Below the pieces are notes generated by a model. That model had not been told where the DNA came from and made no database searches. It was given only the letters and a program-made list of their open reading frames with translations. From contig NZ_AP014627.1 in NCBI RefSeq assembly GCF_001547895.1, positions 685,501 through 749,500 on the forward strand: a stretch of DNA of 64,000 bases, written 5' to 3'. Shown piece after piece: positions 17,230-29,185 of this stretch. This DNA comes from Pseudomonas sp. Os17. Its GTDB lineage: Bacteria; Pseudomonadota; Gammaproteobacteria; Pseudomonadales; Pseudomonadaceae. Each line of letters begins with the position of its first letter. The stretch's first letter is position 1. The position numbers were made by a program, and so were the translations under genes.

Positions 17230-18357
17230 TCAGGCGCGGGACACCCGCGGCAGGGTGACGGTGAAGGTGGTGCCGTCGCTTTCGTTGGAGCTGACCTCGA
17301 TGCTGCCCTGGTGCGCGGTCACCACTTCCTTGACGATGAACAACCCCAGGCCAAGGCTGGTGCTGGTACTGCCCAGTTCCTCGTCGGCACTGCGCACCAG
17401 CGGGTCAAACAGGGTGGCCAGGGCTTCCTGGGGGATGGGGACGCCGTAGTTGTGAACGGTCAGCAGCACTTGCTCGACGCCGCCAGTGAGGGTCACGGTG
17501 ACGGTGCGGCGGTTGCTGCCGTGCTGCAAGGCATTGCCGATCAGGTTCTGCAGCATCTGCTCGATGCGGGCGCGGTCCCAGATGCCGTGGCTGTCTCCTT
17601 CGAAGCTCAATAGCGGCAGGCAGTCGGGCTGGCCCGCGCAGGCTTCGTCCATGGCCGCCTTGGCCGCGCTGGCCAGGTCCATGGGCGCGGGGTCGATGGG
17701 CAAGCCGTTGCCCAGGCGACTACGGACGAACTCCAGCAAATCGCTGACCATGGCGCCCATGTGCCGGGTGCCGGTCTTGATCCGCGACACAAAGGCCAGG
17801 GCGTCCTCATCCAGCGGCACTTTGCGCGCCAGCATCTCGGTGGACATGCTCACCGCTTGCAGCGGCGCCCGCAGATCGTGGCCAAGAATCGCCAGGAAGA
17901 TATCCCGCGAGCGGCTGACCTGCTCGGCATAGGCGGTGGTGGACTCGGCCAGGGCTTCGTCGATCGCCTCGTTGAAGCGGATCATGTCCTGCAGGTGCTC
18001 CAGGTCCGGGGTTGTCAGGCTGGCGACCCACAGGCGGATCACGCAGGCCCGCAGGTGGCGGAACTCCGAGGTCATCTGCACCAGATCGAAGCCCACGTGA
18101 TGGCGCAGTTCGCCATGGCTGGCGGCGGCCGCATCCAGGCTCGGTGACTTGTCCGGGCCTTCGCCCTTGGCCTTGGCCAATTGCTCCCCCGGGCTCTGGC
18201 TGGTGCGCATGTCCCGGGCGGCGGCCAGCAGAATCGACCGCGAGTGATCCCGCAGGTCGCTGCGGGTCAGAGTGTCCGCGGCCAGGGTCCTGGCAAATTG
18301 TTCCCATTCATCAACGATTTGCTCAACGTGCTGGACGATGAAATCGGACAGGCGCAT
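17230..18357 (-). CDS. soluble sensor histidine kinase (RsbRD-like N-terminus)
   Basis: 375 residues from the ATG at 18357, which begins with the M-R-L-S-D-F-I family start. The N-terminal ~140 residues are all-helical with no membrane segment, resembling the RsbRD-type sensory domain. A HisKA domain carries F-L-A-I-L-G-H-D-L-R-A-P (His160), and the ATPase domain shows the N box (Q-N-L-I-G-N-A-L-Q-H-G), a degenerate G1 box and the G2 box (S-L-G-L-G-L-F-I-V-K-E-V-V). No response regulator is adjacent, so it is an orphan cytoplasmic kinase whose signal and partner are unknown. It converges with cbpM and lies downstream of ureC on the same strand, but 98 bases separate them. Confidence 0.87.
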   Translation of the reverse strand: MRLSDFIVQHVEQIVDEWEQFARTLAADTLTRSDLRDHSRSILLAAARDMRTSQSPGEQLAKAKGEGPDKSPSLDAAAASHGELRHHVGFDLVQMTSEFRHLRACVIRLWVASLTTPDLEHLQDMIRFNEAIDEALAESTTAYAEQVSRSRDIFLAILGHDLRAPLQAVSMSTEMLARKVPLDEDALAFVSRIKTGTRHMGAMVSDLLEFVRSRLGNGLPIDPAPMDLASAAKAAMDEACAGQPDCLPLLSFEGDSHGIWDRARIEQMLQNLIGNALQHGSNRRTVTVTLTGGVEQVLLTVHNYGVPIPQEALATLFDPLVRSADEELGSTSTSLGLGLFIVKEVVTAHQGSIEVSSNESDGTTFTVTLPRVSRA

Positions 18358-18455
18358 AGCCGGGCACCTTAGTGGGCAGAGAGTGGAAAACGAGACGCAT
18401 CTTAGCGCCATATCCGCCGGTTCAACACCGTCCCTGCCCAGCGGCTGGATGGGTT

Positions 18456-20156
<1,701 letters not shown>

Positions 20157-20279
20157 TCCTCGTTCCTCGGAAATGAGCGGCAAGCTTCAAGCTGCCAGCT
20201 GCAAGAAAATTCAAAAGACATCCATAGCGCTTCAGGCCGCTGTTGCTTGGCGCTTGAAGCTTGTCACTGGGAGCTGTGT
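20157..20279. repeat. palindromic repeat between ureB and ureC, AGCTTGC family
   Basis: This 123-base gap inside the urease operon holds CAAGCTTCAAGCTGCCAGC (near 20172) and the opposed GGCGCTTGAAGCTTG (near 20250), the same words as at 14.2, 23.6 and 54.4 kb. It can fold in the mRNA and could set the ureB:ureC ratio or protect the upstream message. Confidence 0.65.
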
Positions 20280-21656
<1,377 letters not shown>

Positions 21657-21665
21657 GACGCGGCC

Positions 21666-21968
<303 letters not shown>

Positions 21969-22011
21969 CGTGATCGATCCGTCGTTGGGCAGTTTGAAAA
22001 GGGCAGGTGTT

Positions 22012-22851
22012 TCATGTGTTCCAGATCCTCGGCGGCACCGCCTCGCGGCCCAGCAGGACCGGGCGCAGCAGGCGCCACAGGTCGATCAGCCAGGCACGGG
22101 CCAGCAGGGCCTCGCTGGCCAGGCAGCGGGCCACCAGCAGCCCCGGCAGCTGGCTCAGGTCGCCGCGTACCGGGTGCTGCAGAGCACGGCAGCGCTCCAG
22201 CAGTTGGCTGTCGATGTCGCCGGTCACCAGCAGGGTGGCGAACACCGGCTGGCCGTCCAGGCCGATGGGCGAATCCAGCAGGCCGTCGCCGCCGCTGAGG
22301 CGCTGGCGCTCATGCCACAGCGGCCGGCCGTCGCGACGGATATCCAGGTGGGCCTGGAAGTGTCCGTGCTCGAAGCGCTCGGCACTGGCCGGGCGGCCGA
22401 GGGCGACGATGTCCCAGTAGAACAGCCGGGCATCGCCTTGCAGGTCGATCCGGGTCGTCAGTTCGGCCTGGGCGGCGCTGAAGACAATAGTTTCCTGGGG
22501 CAGCCACTCCAGGGTCGCCCCCGGCGCCACCTGCAGGTCCAGGGTCTGACCGGCCGGGCTGTTGGCGCGATACCACTTGGCGGCGCCGGGGCTGGTCAAC
22601 TGGGCCCAGGCGTCGCGCTCGACCCGGGCACTGATGGCCAGCCGGTCGCCGCCGGCGATGCCGCCGGGCGGGTGCACGATGATGTGCTGGCACACCTCGG
22701 GGCCTTCGGCGTACAGGTGCTTCTGCACCCGCAGCGGGCCCAGGTGGCGGCGCAGGACCGGGCGCGTGCTGGCGCCGAAACGGGCGTAGGCCAGCTCCAG
22801 TTCGGCGTGCCAGCTGGGGGTGAACAGGGCGGTGGCGGCAGGTGAGTTCAT
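22012..22851 (-). CDS. ureD: urease accessory protein UreD
   Basis: 279 residues with the UreD/UreH landmarks: [15 protein letters not shown] near residue 35, [10 protein letters not shown] near 62-71, [11 protein letters not shown], and the middle segment [11 protein letters not shown]. UreD binds apo-urease and, with UreF and UreG, guides nickel and CO2 into the active site. It is the first ure gene of the string and lies about 30 bases after urtE, so urea import and hydrolysis are probably read from one transcript. Confidence 0.96.
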   Translation of the reverse strand: MNSPAATALFTPSWHAELELAYARFGASTRPVLRRHLGPLRVQKHLYAEGPEVCQHIIVHPPGGIAGGDRLAISARVERDAWAQLTSPGAAKWYRANSPAGQTLDLQVAPGATLEWLPQETIVFSAAQAELTTRIDLQGDARLFYWDIVALGRPASAERFEHGHFQAHLDIRRDGRPLWHERQRLSGGDGLLDSPIGLDGQPVFATLLVTGDIDSQLLERCRALQHPVRGDLSQLPGLLVARCLASEALLARAWLIDLWRLLRPVLLGREAVPPRIWNT

Positions 22852-22881
22852 GCTGGGTCGTTATCGTTAGGAGGCTACAGA

Positions 22882-23580
22882 TTAGATCGTAACCAGGCCG
22901 CGTACACCGTCGGCCTGCATATTTTCACCGCGGCCCTGCTGGATGATTTCCCCCCGGGACATCACCAGGTACTGGTCGGCCAGTTCGGCGGCAAAGTCGT
23001 AGAACTGCTCCACCAGCACAATCGCCATGTCGCCCCGGGCCGCGAGTTGCTTGATCACCGCGCCGATTTCCTTGATCACCGAGGGCTGGATGCCTTCGGT
23101 GGGCTCGTCGAGGATCAGCAGCCGGGGCCGACTGGCCAGGGCCCGGCCGATGGCCAGCTGTTGCTGCTGGCCGCCGGAGAGGTCGCCGCCGCGGCGCTGC
23201 TTCATCTGCAACAGCACCGGGAACAGTTCGTAGATGAAGGCCGGGACTTCCTTGGCCTGGGAGCCGGGGAAGCGGGACAGGCCCATCAGCAGGTTTTCTT
23301 CCACGGTCAGGCGAGCAAAGATCTCCCGCCCCTGGGGCACGTAGCCGATGCCGGCCTGGACCCGTTGGTGGGGCTTGTAGCCCGTGATGGCCCGGCCCTC
23401 CCAGTTGACCGCGCCTTCCCTGGCCGGCAGCAGGCCCATCAGGCATTTGAGCAGGGTGGTCTTGCCCACGCCGTTGCGCCCGAGCAAGCAGGTCACTTCG
23501 CCGATCCGGGCCTCGAAGCTCAGGCCCCGGAGGATGTGGCTACCGCCGTAGTACTGGTGAAGCTGTTGGACCTCTAGCAT
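22882..23580 (-). CDS. urtE: urea ABC transporter ATP-binding protein UrtE
   Basis: 232 residues from the ATG at 23580 (M-L-E-V-Q-Q-L-H-Q-Y-Y-G-G-S). A branched-chain-amino-acid-type ATPase (LivF group) with Walker A G-R-N-G-V-G-K-T-T, signature L-S-G-G-Q-Q-Q-Q-L-A-I-G-R-A-L, Walker B L-L-I-L-D-E-P-T-E-G-I-Q-P, and the UrtE-specific E-G-A-V-N-W-E-G and G-Y-V-P-Q-G-R-E-I-F segments. It is the second ATPase of the urea importer, paired with UrtD. Confidence 0.95.
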   Translation of the reverse strand: MLEVQQLHQYYGGSHILRGLSFEARIGEVTCLLGRNGVGKTTLLKCLMGLLPAREGAVNWEGRAITGYKPHQRVQAGIGYVPQGREIFARLTVEENLLMGLSRFPGSQAKEVPAFIYELFPVLLQMKQRRGGDLSGGQQQQLAIGRALASRPRLLILDEPTEGIQPSVIKEIGAVIKQLAARGDMAIVLVEQFYDFAAELADQYLVMSRGEIIQQGRGENMQADGVRGLVTI

Positions 23581-23594
23581 CGGAACTCCGTCAG

Positions 23595-23693
23595 TAGATT
23601 CAAGCTGCAAGACTCAAGCTGCAAGTCAGGGCAGGATGGTTGTACGGCTTTGCTCTTTACTTGCCGCTTGAAGCTTGCGGCTTGTCGCTGGCC
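23595..23693. repeat. palindromic repeat between urtD and urtE, AGCTTGC family
   Basis: Two direct copies of TCAAGCTGCAAG (starting near 23600 and 23614) face CGCTTGAAGCTTGCGGCTTG (near 23667-23686) in opposite orientation, so the whole 100-base gap can fold into a stem. It lies within the urt gene string. Confidence 0.7.
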
Positions 23694-23696
23694 GAT

Positions 23697-24557
23697 TCAT
23701 CGGCCCAGGTAAACCTCAATCACGCGCTCATCGGCCTGCACCTGTTCCAGCGATCCTTCGGCCAGCACGCTGCCCTGGTGCAGCACGGTGACGTGGTCGG
23801 CAATCGAGCCGACAAAGCCCATGTCGTGCTCCACCACCATCAGCGAGTGCTTGCCGGCCAGGGTCTTGAACAGCTCGGCGGTGAACTCGGTCTCGGCATC
23901 GGTCATGCCCGCCACCGGTTCGTCCAGCAACAGCAGTTGCGGGTCCTGCATCAGCAGCATGCCGATCTCCAGGAACTGCTTCTGGCCGTGGGACAACAGG
24001 CCAGCCTGGCGCTGGGCCGAAGGGCTCAGGCGAATGGTCTCCAGCACCTGGGCGATGCGGTCCTGCTGTTCGCCGCTCAGGCGCGCGCCGAGGCTGGCCC
24101 ACACCGACTTGTCGGTCTTCTGCGCCAGCTCCAGGTTCTCGAACACGCTCAGGGCCTCGAACACCGTGGGTTTCTGGAACTTGCGGCCGATCCCGGCCTG
24201 GGCGATCTGCACTTCGCTCATCCGGGTCAGGTCCAGGGTTTCGCCGAACCAGGCCTTGCCCCGGGTCGGCCGGGTCTTGCCGGTGATCACGTCCATCAGG
24301 GTGGTCTTGCCCGCGCCGTTGGGGCCGATGATGCAGCGCAGTTCGCCGACGCCGATGTACAGGTTGAGGTCGTTGAGGGCCTTGAAGCCATCGAAGCTGA
24401 CGCTGATGTCCTCCAGGGTCAGGATGGTGCCGTGACGGGTGTTCAGGCCCCTGCCGGCGGCCTGGCCGAGGCCGATGGCGTCGCGGCTGCTGCCCGAGTC
24501 CTTGTTGGGTTCGAGTATGGGTTCGAGCATGAAGTCCGCCGTGGCCGTGACTCTCAT
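23697..24557 (-). CDS. urtD: urea ABC transporter ATP-binding protein UrtD
   Basis: 286 residues; LivG-type ATPase with Walker A G-P-N-G-A-G-K-T-T, the L-S-H-G-Q-K-Q-F-L-E-I-G-M-L-L signature (His in place of the second Gly, normal for UrtD) and Walker B L-L-L-L-D-E-P-V-A-G-M-T-D. About 40 N-terminal residues rich in Gly/Ala precede the ATPase fold and are longer than needed, so a later start is possible. Its ATG overlaps the urtC stop by 4 bases. Confidence 0.95.
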   Translation of the reverse strand: MRVTATADFMLEPILEPNKDSGSSRDAIGLGQAAGRGLNTRHGTILTLEDISVSFDGFKALNDLNLYIGVGELRCIIGPNGAGKTTLMDVITGKTRPTRGKAWFGETLDLTRMSEVQIAQAGIGRKFQKPTVFEALSVFENLELAQKTDKSVWASLGARLSGEQQDRIAQVLETIRLSPSAQRQAGLLSHGQKQFLEIGMLLMQDPQLLLLDEPVAGMTDAETEFTAELFKTLAGKHSLMVVEHDMGFVGSIADHVTVLHQGSVLAEGSLEQVQADERVIEVYLGR

Positions 24558-25633
24558 TGTTCACCTCGTTTCTTCAGCAGGCCGATCACGCCCTTGGGCA
24601 GGTACAGGGTCACCACGATGAACAGGGCGCCGAGGAAGAACAGCCAGTACTCGGGGAAGGCCACGGTGAACCAGCTCTTCATGCCGTTGACCAGCCCGGC
24701 GCCCAGCAGCGGGCCGACCAGGGTGCCGCGTCCGCCCAGGGCTACCCACACGGCAGCCTCGATGGAGTTGGTGGGGGACATCTCGCTGGGGTTGATGATG
24801 CCCACCTGGGGCACGTACAAGGCGCCGGCCAGGCCGCAGAGCACCGCGCTCAGGACCCAGACGAACAGCTTGAAGCCGCGCGGGTCGTAGCCGCAGAACA
24901 TCAGGCGGTTCTCGGCATCGCGCAGGGCGGTCAGCACCCGGCCGAACTTGCTCCGGGCCAGGCGCCAGCCCAGGTACAGGCTGGCCACCAGCAGCAGCAC
25001 CGTGGCCAGGAACAGCACCGCCCGGGTGCCCGGCTCGGTGATGCCGAAGCCCAGGATGCTGCGGAAGTTGGTGAAGCCGTTGTTGCCGCCAAAGCCGGTC
25101 TCGTTGCGAAAGAACAGCAGCATCCCGGCGAAGGTCAGGGCCTGGGTCATGATCGAGAAGTACACGCCCTTGATCCGCGAGCGGAAGGCGAAGAAACCGA
25201 ACACCAGGGCCAATAGACCCGGCGCCAGCACCACCAGGCACAGGGCCCAGAGGAAGTGGCTGGTGCCGGTCCAGTACCAGGGCAGTTCGCTCCACGAAAG
25301 GAAGGTCATGAACGCTGGCAGGCCGTCTCCGGCGGCCTGGCGCATCAGGTACATGCCCATGGCGTAGCCGCCCAGGGCGAAGAACAGACCGTGGCCCAGG
25401 GACAGCAGCCCGGCATAGCCCCAGACCAGGTCCAGGGCCAGGGCGACGATGGCGTAGCAGAGGATCTTGCCCACCAGGGTCAGGGTGTAGGCCGAGACGT
25501 GCAGCGGGTGGTCCGCCGCCAGCAGCGACAACAGCGGCAACGCCAGCAACACCAGGAGCAGCAGGGCGCCGACGCTGAGGGTGAGCTTGGGCCCGGCTTT
25601 CTGGCTGGCGGTAATGAGCATTGGTTGGTTCAT
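24554..25633 (-). CDS. urtC: urea ABC transporter permease UrtC
   Basis: 359-residue LivM-type permease with about ten hydrophobic helices. Family landmarks: D-L-V-W-G-Y-A-G-L-L-S-L-G-H-G-L-F-F-A-L-G-G-Y near 75-97 and the F-F-A-F-R-S-R-I-K-G-V-Y-F-S-I-M-T-Q-A-L loop, then a C-terminal W-V-A-L-G-G-R-G-T-L-x-G-P-x-x-G-A. The start codon shares one base with the urtB stop (TGATG at 25631-25635), indicating translational coupling. A start two codons into the leader (M-L-I) is also possible. Confidence 0.95.
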   Translation of the reverse strand: MNQPMLITASQKAGPKLTLSVGALLLLVLLALPLLSLLAADHPLHVSAYTLTLVGKILCYAIVALALDLVWGYAGLLSLGHGLFFALGGYAMGMYLMRQAAGDGLPAFMTFLSWSELPWYWTGTSHFLWALCLVVLAPGLLALVFGFFAFRSRIKGVYFSIMTQALTFAGMLLFFRNETGFGGNNGFTNFRSILGFGITEPGTRAVLFLATVLLLVASLYLGWRLARSKFGRVLTALRDAENRLMFCGYDPRGFKLFVWVLSAVLCGLAGALYVPQVGIINPSEMSPTNSIEAAVWVALGGRGTLVGPLLGAGLVNGMKSWFTVAFPEYWLFFLGALFIVVTLYLPKGVIGLLKKRGEQ

Positions 25634-27135
25634 CAGTCGATCACCCGTCCTTTCAGTGCAAAGAGTCCCTGGGGACGTTTCTGGATGAACAGAATGATCA
25701 GCGCGAGGATCAGGATCTTGCCCAGCACGGCGCCGATCTGCGGTTCGAGGATCTTGTTGGCGATCCCCAGGCCGAAGGCCGCCAGCACGCTGCCGGCCAA
25801 CTGGCCGACGCCGCCGAGCACCACCACCAGGAACGAGTCGATGATGTAGCTCTGGCCCAGGTCCGGGCCGACGTTGCCGATCTGGCTCAGGGCCACGCCG
25901 CCCAGGCCGGCGATCCCCGAGCCGAGGCCGAAGGCGAGCATGTCCACCCGTCCGGTGGGCACGCCGCAGCAGGCGGCCATGTTGCGGTTCTGGGTCACCG
26001 CGCGCACGTTCAGGCCCAGGCGGGTCTTGTTCAACAGCAGCCAGGTGAGCACGACGACAAACAGGGCGAAGGCGATGATCACGATGCGGTTGTAGGGCAG
26101 TACCAGGTTGGGCAGGACCTGGATGCCGCCCGACAGCCAGGCCGGGTTGGCCACCTCGACGTTCTGCGCGCCGAACAGCAGGCGCACCAGTTGGATCAGC
26201 ATCAGGCTGATGCCCCAGGTGGCCAGCAGGGTTTCCAGCGGGCGGCCGTAGAGGTGGCGGATCACCGTGCGCTCCAGGGCCATGCCGATGGCGGCGGTGA
26301 CAAAAAATGCCACCGGCAAGGCCAGCAACGGGTAGAACTCGATGGCCTGCGGAGCAAAACGCTGGAACAGCCACTGCACCACGTAGGTGGAGTAGGCGCC
26401 GAGCATCAGCATCTCGCCGTGGGCCATGTTGATCACCCCCAGCAGGCCGAAGGTAATGGCCAGCCCCAGGGCCGCCAGCAGCAGGATCGAACCCAGGGAC
26501 AAGCCGCTGAAGGCCTGGCCGAGGACCTCACCCAGCAGCAGCTTGCGCTTGACCTGGGCCAGGCTGGTTTCGGCGGCGGTGCGCACGTTGGCATCGGCCT
26601 CGACCCCGGGTTGCAGCAGGCCTTCGAGACGGGTGCGGGCCAGCGGGTCGCCGGTTTCCCCCAGCAGGCGCACGGCGGCCAGGCGCACTGCCGGATCGCC
26701 GTCCACCAGTTGCAGGTTGGCCAGGGCCAGGCTCAGGGCGGCGTGCACGCCGGGGTCCTGCTCGGCGGCGAGCCGGGCATCGAGGAATTTCGATTGCGCC
26801 GGCTTGGCGCTTTTCTGCAGCTGCCGGGCGGCGTCGAGCCGGGTGCTGGCCTCGGTGGCAAGCAACTGGTGGCTGGCCAGGGCGCTGTCGATCAGGCCCC
26901 GCAGGCGGTTGTTCAGGCGCAGGGTTTTGCTTTCACCGGCGATGCTCAGTTGACCCTGCTGCAGGGCCTTGAGCAGTTCCAGGCGCGCCGGATCGGGCTG
27001 CGCGGCCCAGGTTTCCAGCAGTTGCGCCTGTTGGTTGGAATTGGCCGCGACAAAATCTTCGGCTTCACCGGCATGGGCTGCGATGGGCAGCAGCAACAGG
27101 CAGGCGAGGAGCAAACGGTAGAGGGCAGTGGGCAT
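25633..27135 (-). CDS. urtB: urea ABC transporter permease UrtB
   Basis: 500 residues from the ATG at 27135, which opens a signal peptide (M-P-T-A-L-Y-R-L-L-L-A-C-L). The N-terminal ~200 residues are a periplasmic helical domain with regularly placed Leu/Ala, an extension seen in proteobacterial UrtB; the C-terminal ~290 residues are a LivH-type permease with L-G-L-A-I-T-F-G-L-L-G-V-I-N-M-A-H-G-E. It forms the channel with UrtC. Between it and urtA lies a REP hairpin. Confidence 0.94.
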   Translation of the reverse strand: MPTALYRLLLACLLLLPIAAHAGEAEDFVAANSNQQAQLLETWAAQPDPARLELLKALQQGQLSIAGESKTLRLNNRLRGLIDSALASHQLLATEASTRLDAARQLQKSAKPAQSKFLDARLAAEQDPGVHAALSLALANLQLVDGDPAVRLAAVRLLGETGDPLARTRLEGLLQPGVEADANVRTAAETSLAQVKRKLLLGEVLGQAFSGLSLGSILLLAALGLAITFGLLGVINMAHGEMLMLGAYSTYVVQWLFQRFAPQAIEFYPLLALPVAFFVTAAIGMALERTVIRHLYGRPLETLLATWGISLMLIQLVRLLFGAQNVEVANPAWLSGGIQVLPNLVLPYNRIVIIAFALFVVVLTWLLLNKTRLGLNVRAVTQNRNMAACCGVPTGRVDMLAFGLGSGIAGLGGVALSQIGNVGPDLGQSYIIDSFLVVVLGGVGQLAGSVLAAFGLGIANKILEPQIGAVLGKILILALIILFIQKRPQGLFALKGRVID

Positions 27136-27167
27136 GGCGATGTCCTTGAAAACACCCGGGTAACCCA

Positions 27168-27260
27168 TAGGAGCGAGCTTGCTCGCGATCCGCGCAGCGG
27201 CCAGCCGAGCGGTTTTCGTTGCAGGTCCTGCGGACCTCATCGCGAGCAAGCTCGCTCCTA
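27168..27260. repeat. REP doublet between urtA and urtB
   Basis: Two perfect 22-base inverted arms, 27168-27189 and 27239-27260, on the core GGAGCGAGCTTGCTCGCGAT, flank a 49-base centre. This is the common P. fluorescens-group REP. It lies after the highly expressed binding-protein gene urtA, where a stem could stabilise the urtA message relative to the permease genes. Confidence 0.85.
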
Positions 27261-27288
27261 CAGGGAAGGCGTCAGGCCTGGGGCTGGA

Positions 27289-28554
27289 TCAGTTGCTCTT
27301 GACCGCGTAGTCCGGCTTCTTGTCGTTGCCCGGAATGAACGGGCTCCAGGGCTGGGCACGGATCGGCCCTTCGGTCTGCCACACCACATTGAACTGACCG
27401 TCCGGCTGGATCTCGCCGATCATCACCGGCTTGTGCAGGTGGTGGTTGGTCTTGTCCATGGTCAGGGTGTAGCCCGAGGGGGCGGCGAAGGTCTGCCCGG
27501 CCAGCGCCTCACGAACCTTGTCGACATCGGTGGACTTGGCTTTCTCCACCGCCTGGGCCCACATGTGGATGCCGACGTAGGTGGCTTCCATCGGGTCGTT
27601 GGTCACCGCCTTGTCCGCTCCCGGCAGGTTCTTGGCCTTGGCGTAGGCCTTCCAGGCAGCGACGAACTTCTGGTTCACCGGGTTATCCACCGACTCGAAG
27701 TAGTTCCACGCTGCGAGGTTGCCCACCAGCGGCTTGGTGTCGATGCCGCGCAGTTCTTCCTCGCCCACCGAGAACGCCACCACCGGCACGTCGGTGGCCT
27801 TCAGGCCCTGGTTGGCCAGCTCCTTGTAGAAGGGCACGTTGGAGTCGCCGTTGACCGTGGAGATCACCGCGGTCTTGCCGCCAGCGGAGAACTTCTTGAT
27901 GTTGGCGACGATGGTTTGATAGTCGCTGTGACCGAACGGGGTGTAGACCTCTTCGATGTCCTTGTCGGCCACGCCCTTGGAGTGCAGGAACGAACGCAAA
28001 ATCTTGTTGGTGGTGCGCGGGTAGACGTAGTCGGTGCCCAGCAGGAAGAAGCGCTTGGCGCTGCCGCCGTCTTCGCTCATCAGGTATTCCACGGCCGGGA
28101 TCGCCTGCTGGTTCGGCGCGGCGCCGGTGTAGAAGACGTTGGGCGACATTTCTTCGCCTTCGTACTGCACCGGGTAGAACAGCAGGCCGTTGAGTTCCTC
28201 GAACACCGGCAGCACCGATTTGCGCGACACCGAAGTCCAGCAGCCGAACACCACCGCCACCTTGTCCTGGGTCAGCAGCTGGCGGCCCTTCTCGGCGAAC
28301 AGCGGCCAGTTGGACGCCGGGTCCACCACCACCGGTTCCAGCAGCTTGCCGTTGACCCCGCCCTTGGCGTTGATCTCGTCGATGGTCATCAGCGCCATGT
28401 CTTTGAGCGAGGTTTCAGAGATCGCCATGGTCCCCGACAGGGAGTGCAGGATACCGACCTTGATGGTCTCGGCGGCCTGGACGGTCCAGGTCATGCCCAT
28501 CGCGGCAATGCTTGCCGAGAGAGTGAAAGCCTTGAGCAAACTACGACGCTTCAT
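27289..28554 (-). CDS. urtA: urea ABC transporter substrate-binding protein UrtA
   Basis: 421 residues. A twin-Arg-like start (M-K-R-R-S-L-L-K-A-F) and hydrophobic core end at V-Q-A-A-E, then a branched-chain-type periplasmic binding fold beginning I-K-V-G-I-L-H-S-L-S-G-T-M-A-I-S-E, typical of UrtA. Other landmarks are V-D-P-A-S-N-W-P-L-F, F-G-C-W-T-S-V-S-R-K-S-V and L-L-F-Y-P-V-Q-Y-E-G-E-E. It captures urea for UrtBCDE. It is the first gene of the urt-ure string, 118 bases downstream of a sigma-54-type promoter. Confidence 0.96.
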   Translation of the reverse strand: MKRRSLLKAFTLSASIAAMGMTWTVQAAETIKVGILHSLSGTMAISETSLKDMALMTIDEINAKGGVNGKLLEPVVVDPASNWPLFAEKGRQLLTQDKVAVVFGCWTSVSRKSVLPVFEELNGLLFYPVQYEGEEMSPNVFYTGAAPNQQAIPAVEYLMSEDGGSAKRFFLLGTDYVYPRTTNKILRSFLHSKGVADKDIEEVYTPFGHSDYQTIVANIKKFSAGGKTAVISTVNGDSNVPFYKELANQGLKATDVPVVAFSVGEEELRGIDTKPLVGNLAAWNYFESVDNPVNQKFVAAWKAYAKAKNLPGADKAVTNDPMEATYVGIHMWAQAVEKAKSTDVDKVREALAGQTFAAPSGYTLTMDKTNHHLHKPVMIGEIQPDGQFNVVWQTEGPIRAQPWSPFIPGNDKKPDYAVKSN

Positions 28555-28611
28555 TGTGCGATCTCCATGAACTTTTGATTTTTTTCAGGCGGCAGATGCG
28601 GACTTCACAGG

Positions 28612-28651
28612 CTCGGTGAACACCTCGGTACTCGCCGAGGTGTTCACCGAG
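28612..28651. repeat. 40-base perfect palindrome in the urtA leader
   Basis: Arms CTCGGTGAACACCTCGG (28612-28628) and its exact complement (28635-28651) enclose a 6-base loop TACTCG. Each arm itself contains the smaller palindrome-like GGTG-NN-CACC. It lies 58 bases before the urtA ATG and just downstream of the predicted transcription start, with no T-run on either side, so it looks like a leader stem-loop or a protein-binding site rather than a terminator. Confidence 0.85.
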
Positions 28652-28671
28652 TCGGTGCTGAAGGGGTGTTT

Positions 28672-28687
28672 TGCAAGGGATGTGCCG
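28672..28687 (-). promoter_or_regulatory. sigma-54 promoter for urtA
   Basis: On the minus strand the bases read CGGCAC-ATCCC-TTGCA, matching the sigma-54 consensus TGGCAC-N5-TTGC(A/T) except the first base, with the required GG and GC 10 bases apart. It lies about 118 bases upstream of urtA. Sigma-54 promoters of urea/urease genes are usually driven by NtrC under nitrogen limitation; I could not identify a clear NtrC site upstream. Confidence 0.75.
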
Positions 28688-28796
28688 AGTCGCCGCAGGG
28701 CATGAAAACGTCGCTTCAGGCGCTGGGGCAGGGCGGTCGATGCCCCAAGAGGAGGCCTGGATCAGAGGATGGTGCGCAGGGATGCGTCATTGTGGT

Positions 28797-28815
28797 GCTG
28801 CCGCAGAGCGGCAGC
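28797..28815 (-). terminator. hairpin downstream of the repeat-protein gene
   Basis: GCTGCCG (28797-28803) and CGGCAGC (28809-28815) form a 7-bp stem with a 5-base loop, starting about 18 bases after the stop of the gene at 28833-29141. No T-run follows on the minus strand, so it is only a weak terminator candidate. The rest of the 28555-28832 gap is the urtA promoter region. Confidence 0.4.
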
Positions 28816-28832
28816 CTTGGTCAGCGAGGGCT

Positions 28833-29141
28833 TCAGTTCACCCCAGGGAAGGAGTCGACGTATTTGATGGTGAAGTCGGGAAAGGAGTCGACGATCTGGA
28901 TCTTGTAATCGGGATAGCTGTTGACGATCTTCCACTTGCCCGGCGAGTCGGCAAAGGAGTTGACCTGCTTGACCTTCAGGTCGGGAAAGGAGTTCACCAC
29001 CTTGACCTTGTAGTCGGGGAAGCTGTTGACGATCTGGATGTTGCCGTAGATTTTCGAGACGTCGACCGAGGTGCCGGCCTGGGCGCCAAGGGCGGTGCCG
29101 AGCAGCACGGCCAAGAGTGCGGTTCTGAACATGAGACTCAT
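28833..29141 (-). CDS. small secreted protein of ~11-residue N-S-F-P-D repeats
   Basis: 102 residues: a signal peptide (about 1-22, ending A-Q-A-G), a short linker, then at least five tandem units of about 11 residues on the pattern V-[ND]-S-[FY]-[PA]-D-x-x-[VI]-[KQ]-x (third unit two residues longer), ending V-D-S-F-P-G. Alternation of hydrophobic and polar residues suggests stacked short beta strands. It loosely resembles short-repeat families such as DUF6150, but I cannot confirm membership and no function is known. It is a single gene between urtA and the metal-uptake operon. Confidence 0.8.
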   Translation of the reverse strand: MSLMFRTALLAVLLGTALGAQAGTSVDVSKIYGNIQIVNSFPDYKVKVVNSFPDLKVKQVNSFADSPGKWKIVNSYPDYKIQIVDSFPDFTIKYVDSFPGVN

Positions 29142-29185
29142 CCTGAGAGATCCAAGCGCGCGATCTTAAAGCAAGGGCGACGATT

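Noticed and set aside
25621..28578. A 985-residue plus-strand open frame across urtB and urtA
   Set aside because: Antisense to two clearly coding genes and lacking motifs.
28700..28832. NtrC binding site upstream of the sigma-54 promoter
   Set aside because: Only partial matches (TGGTGC-like halves) were seen; none forms a credible palindrome.
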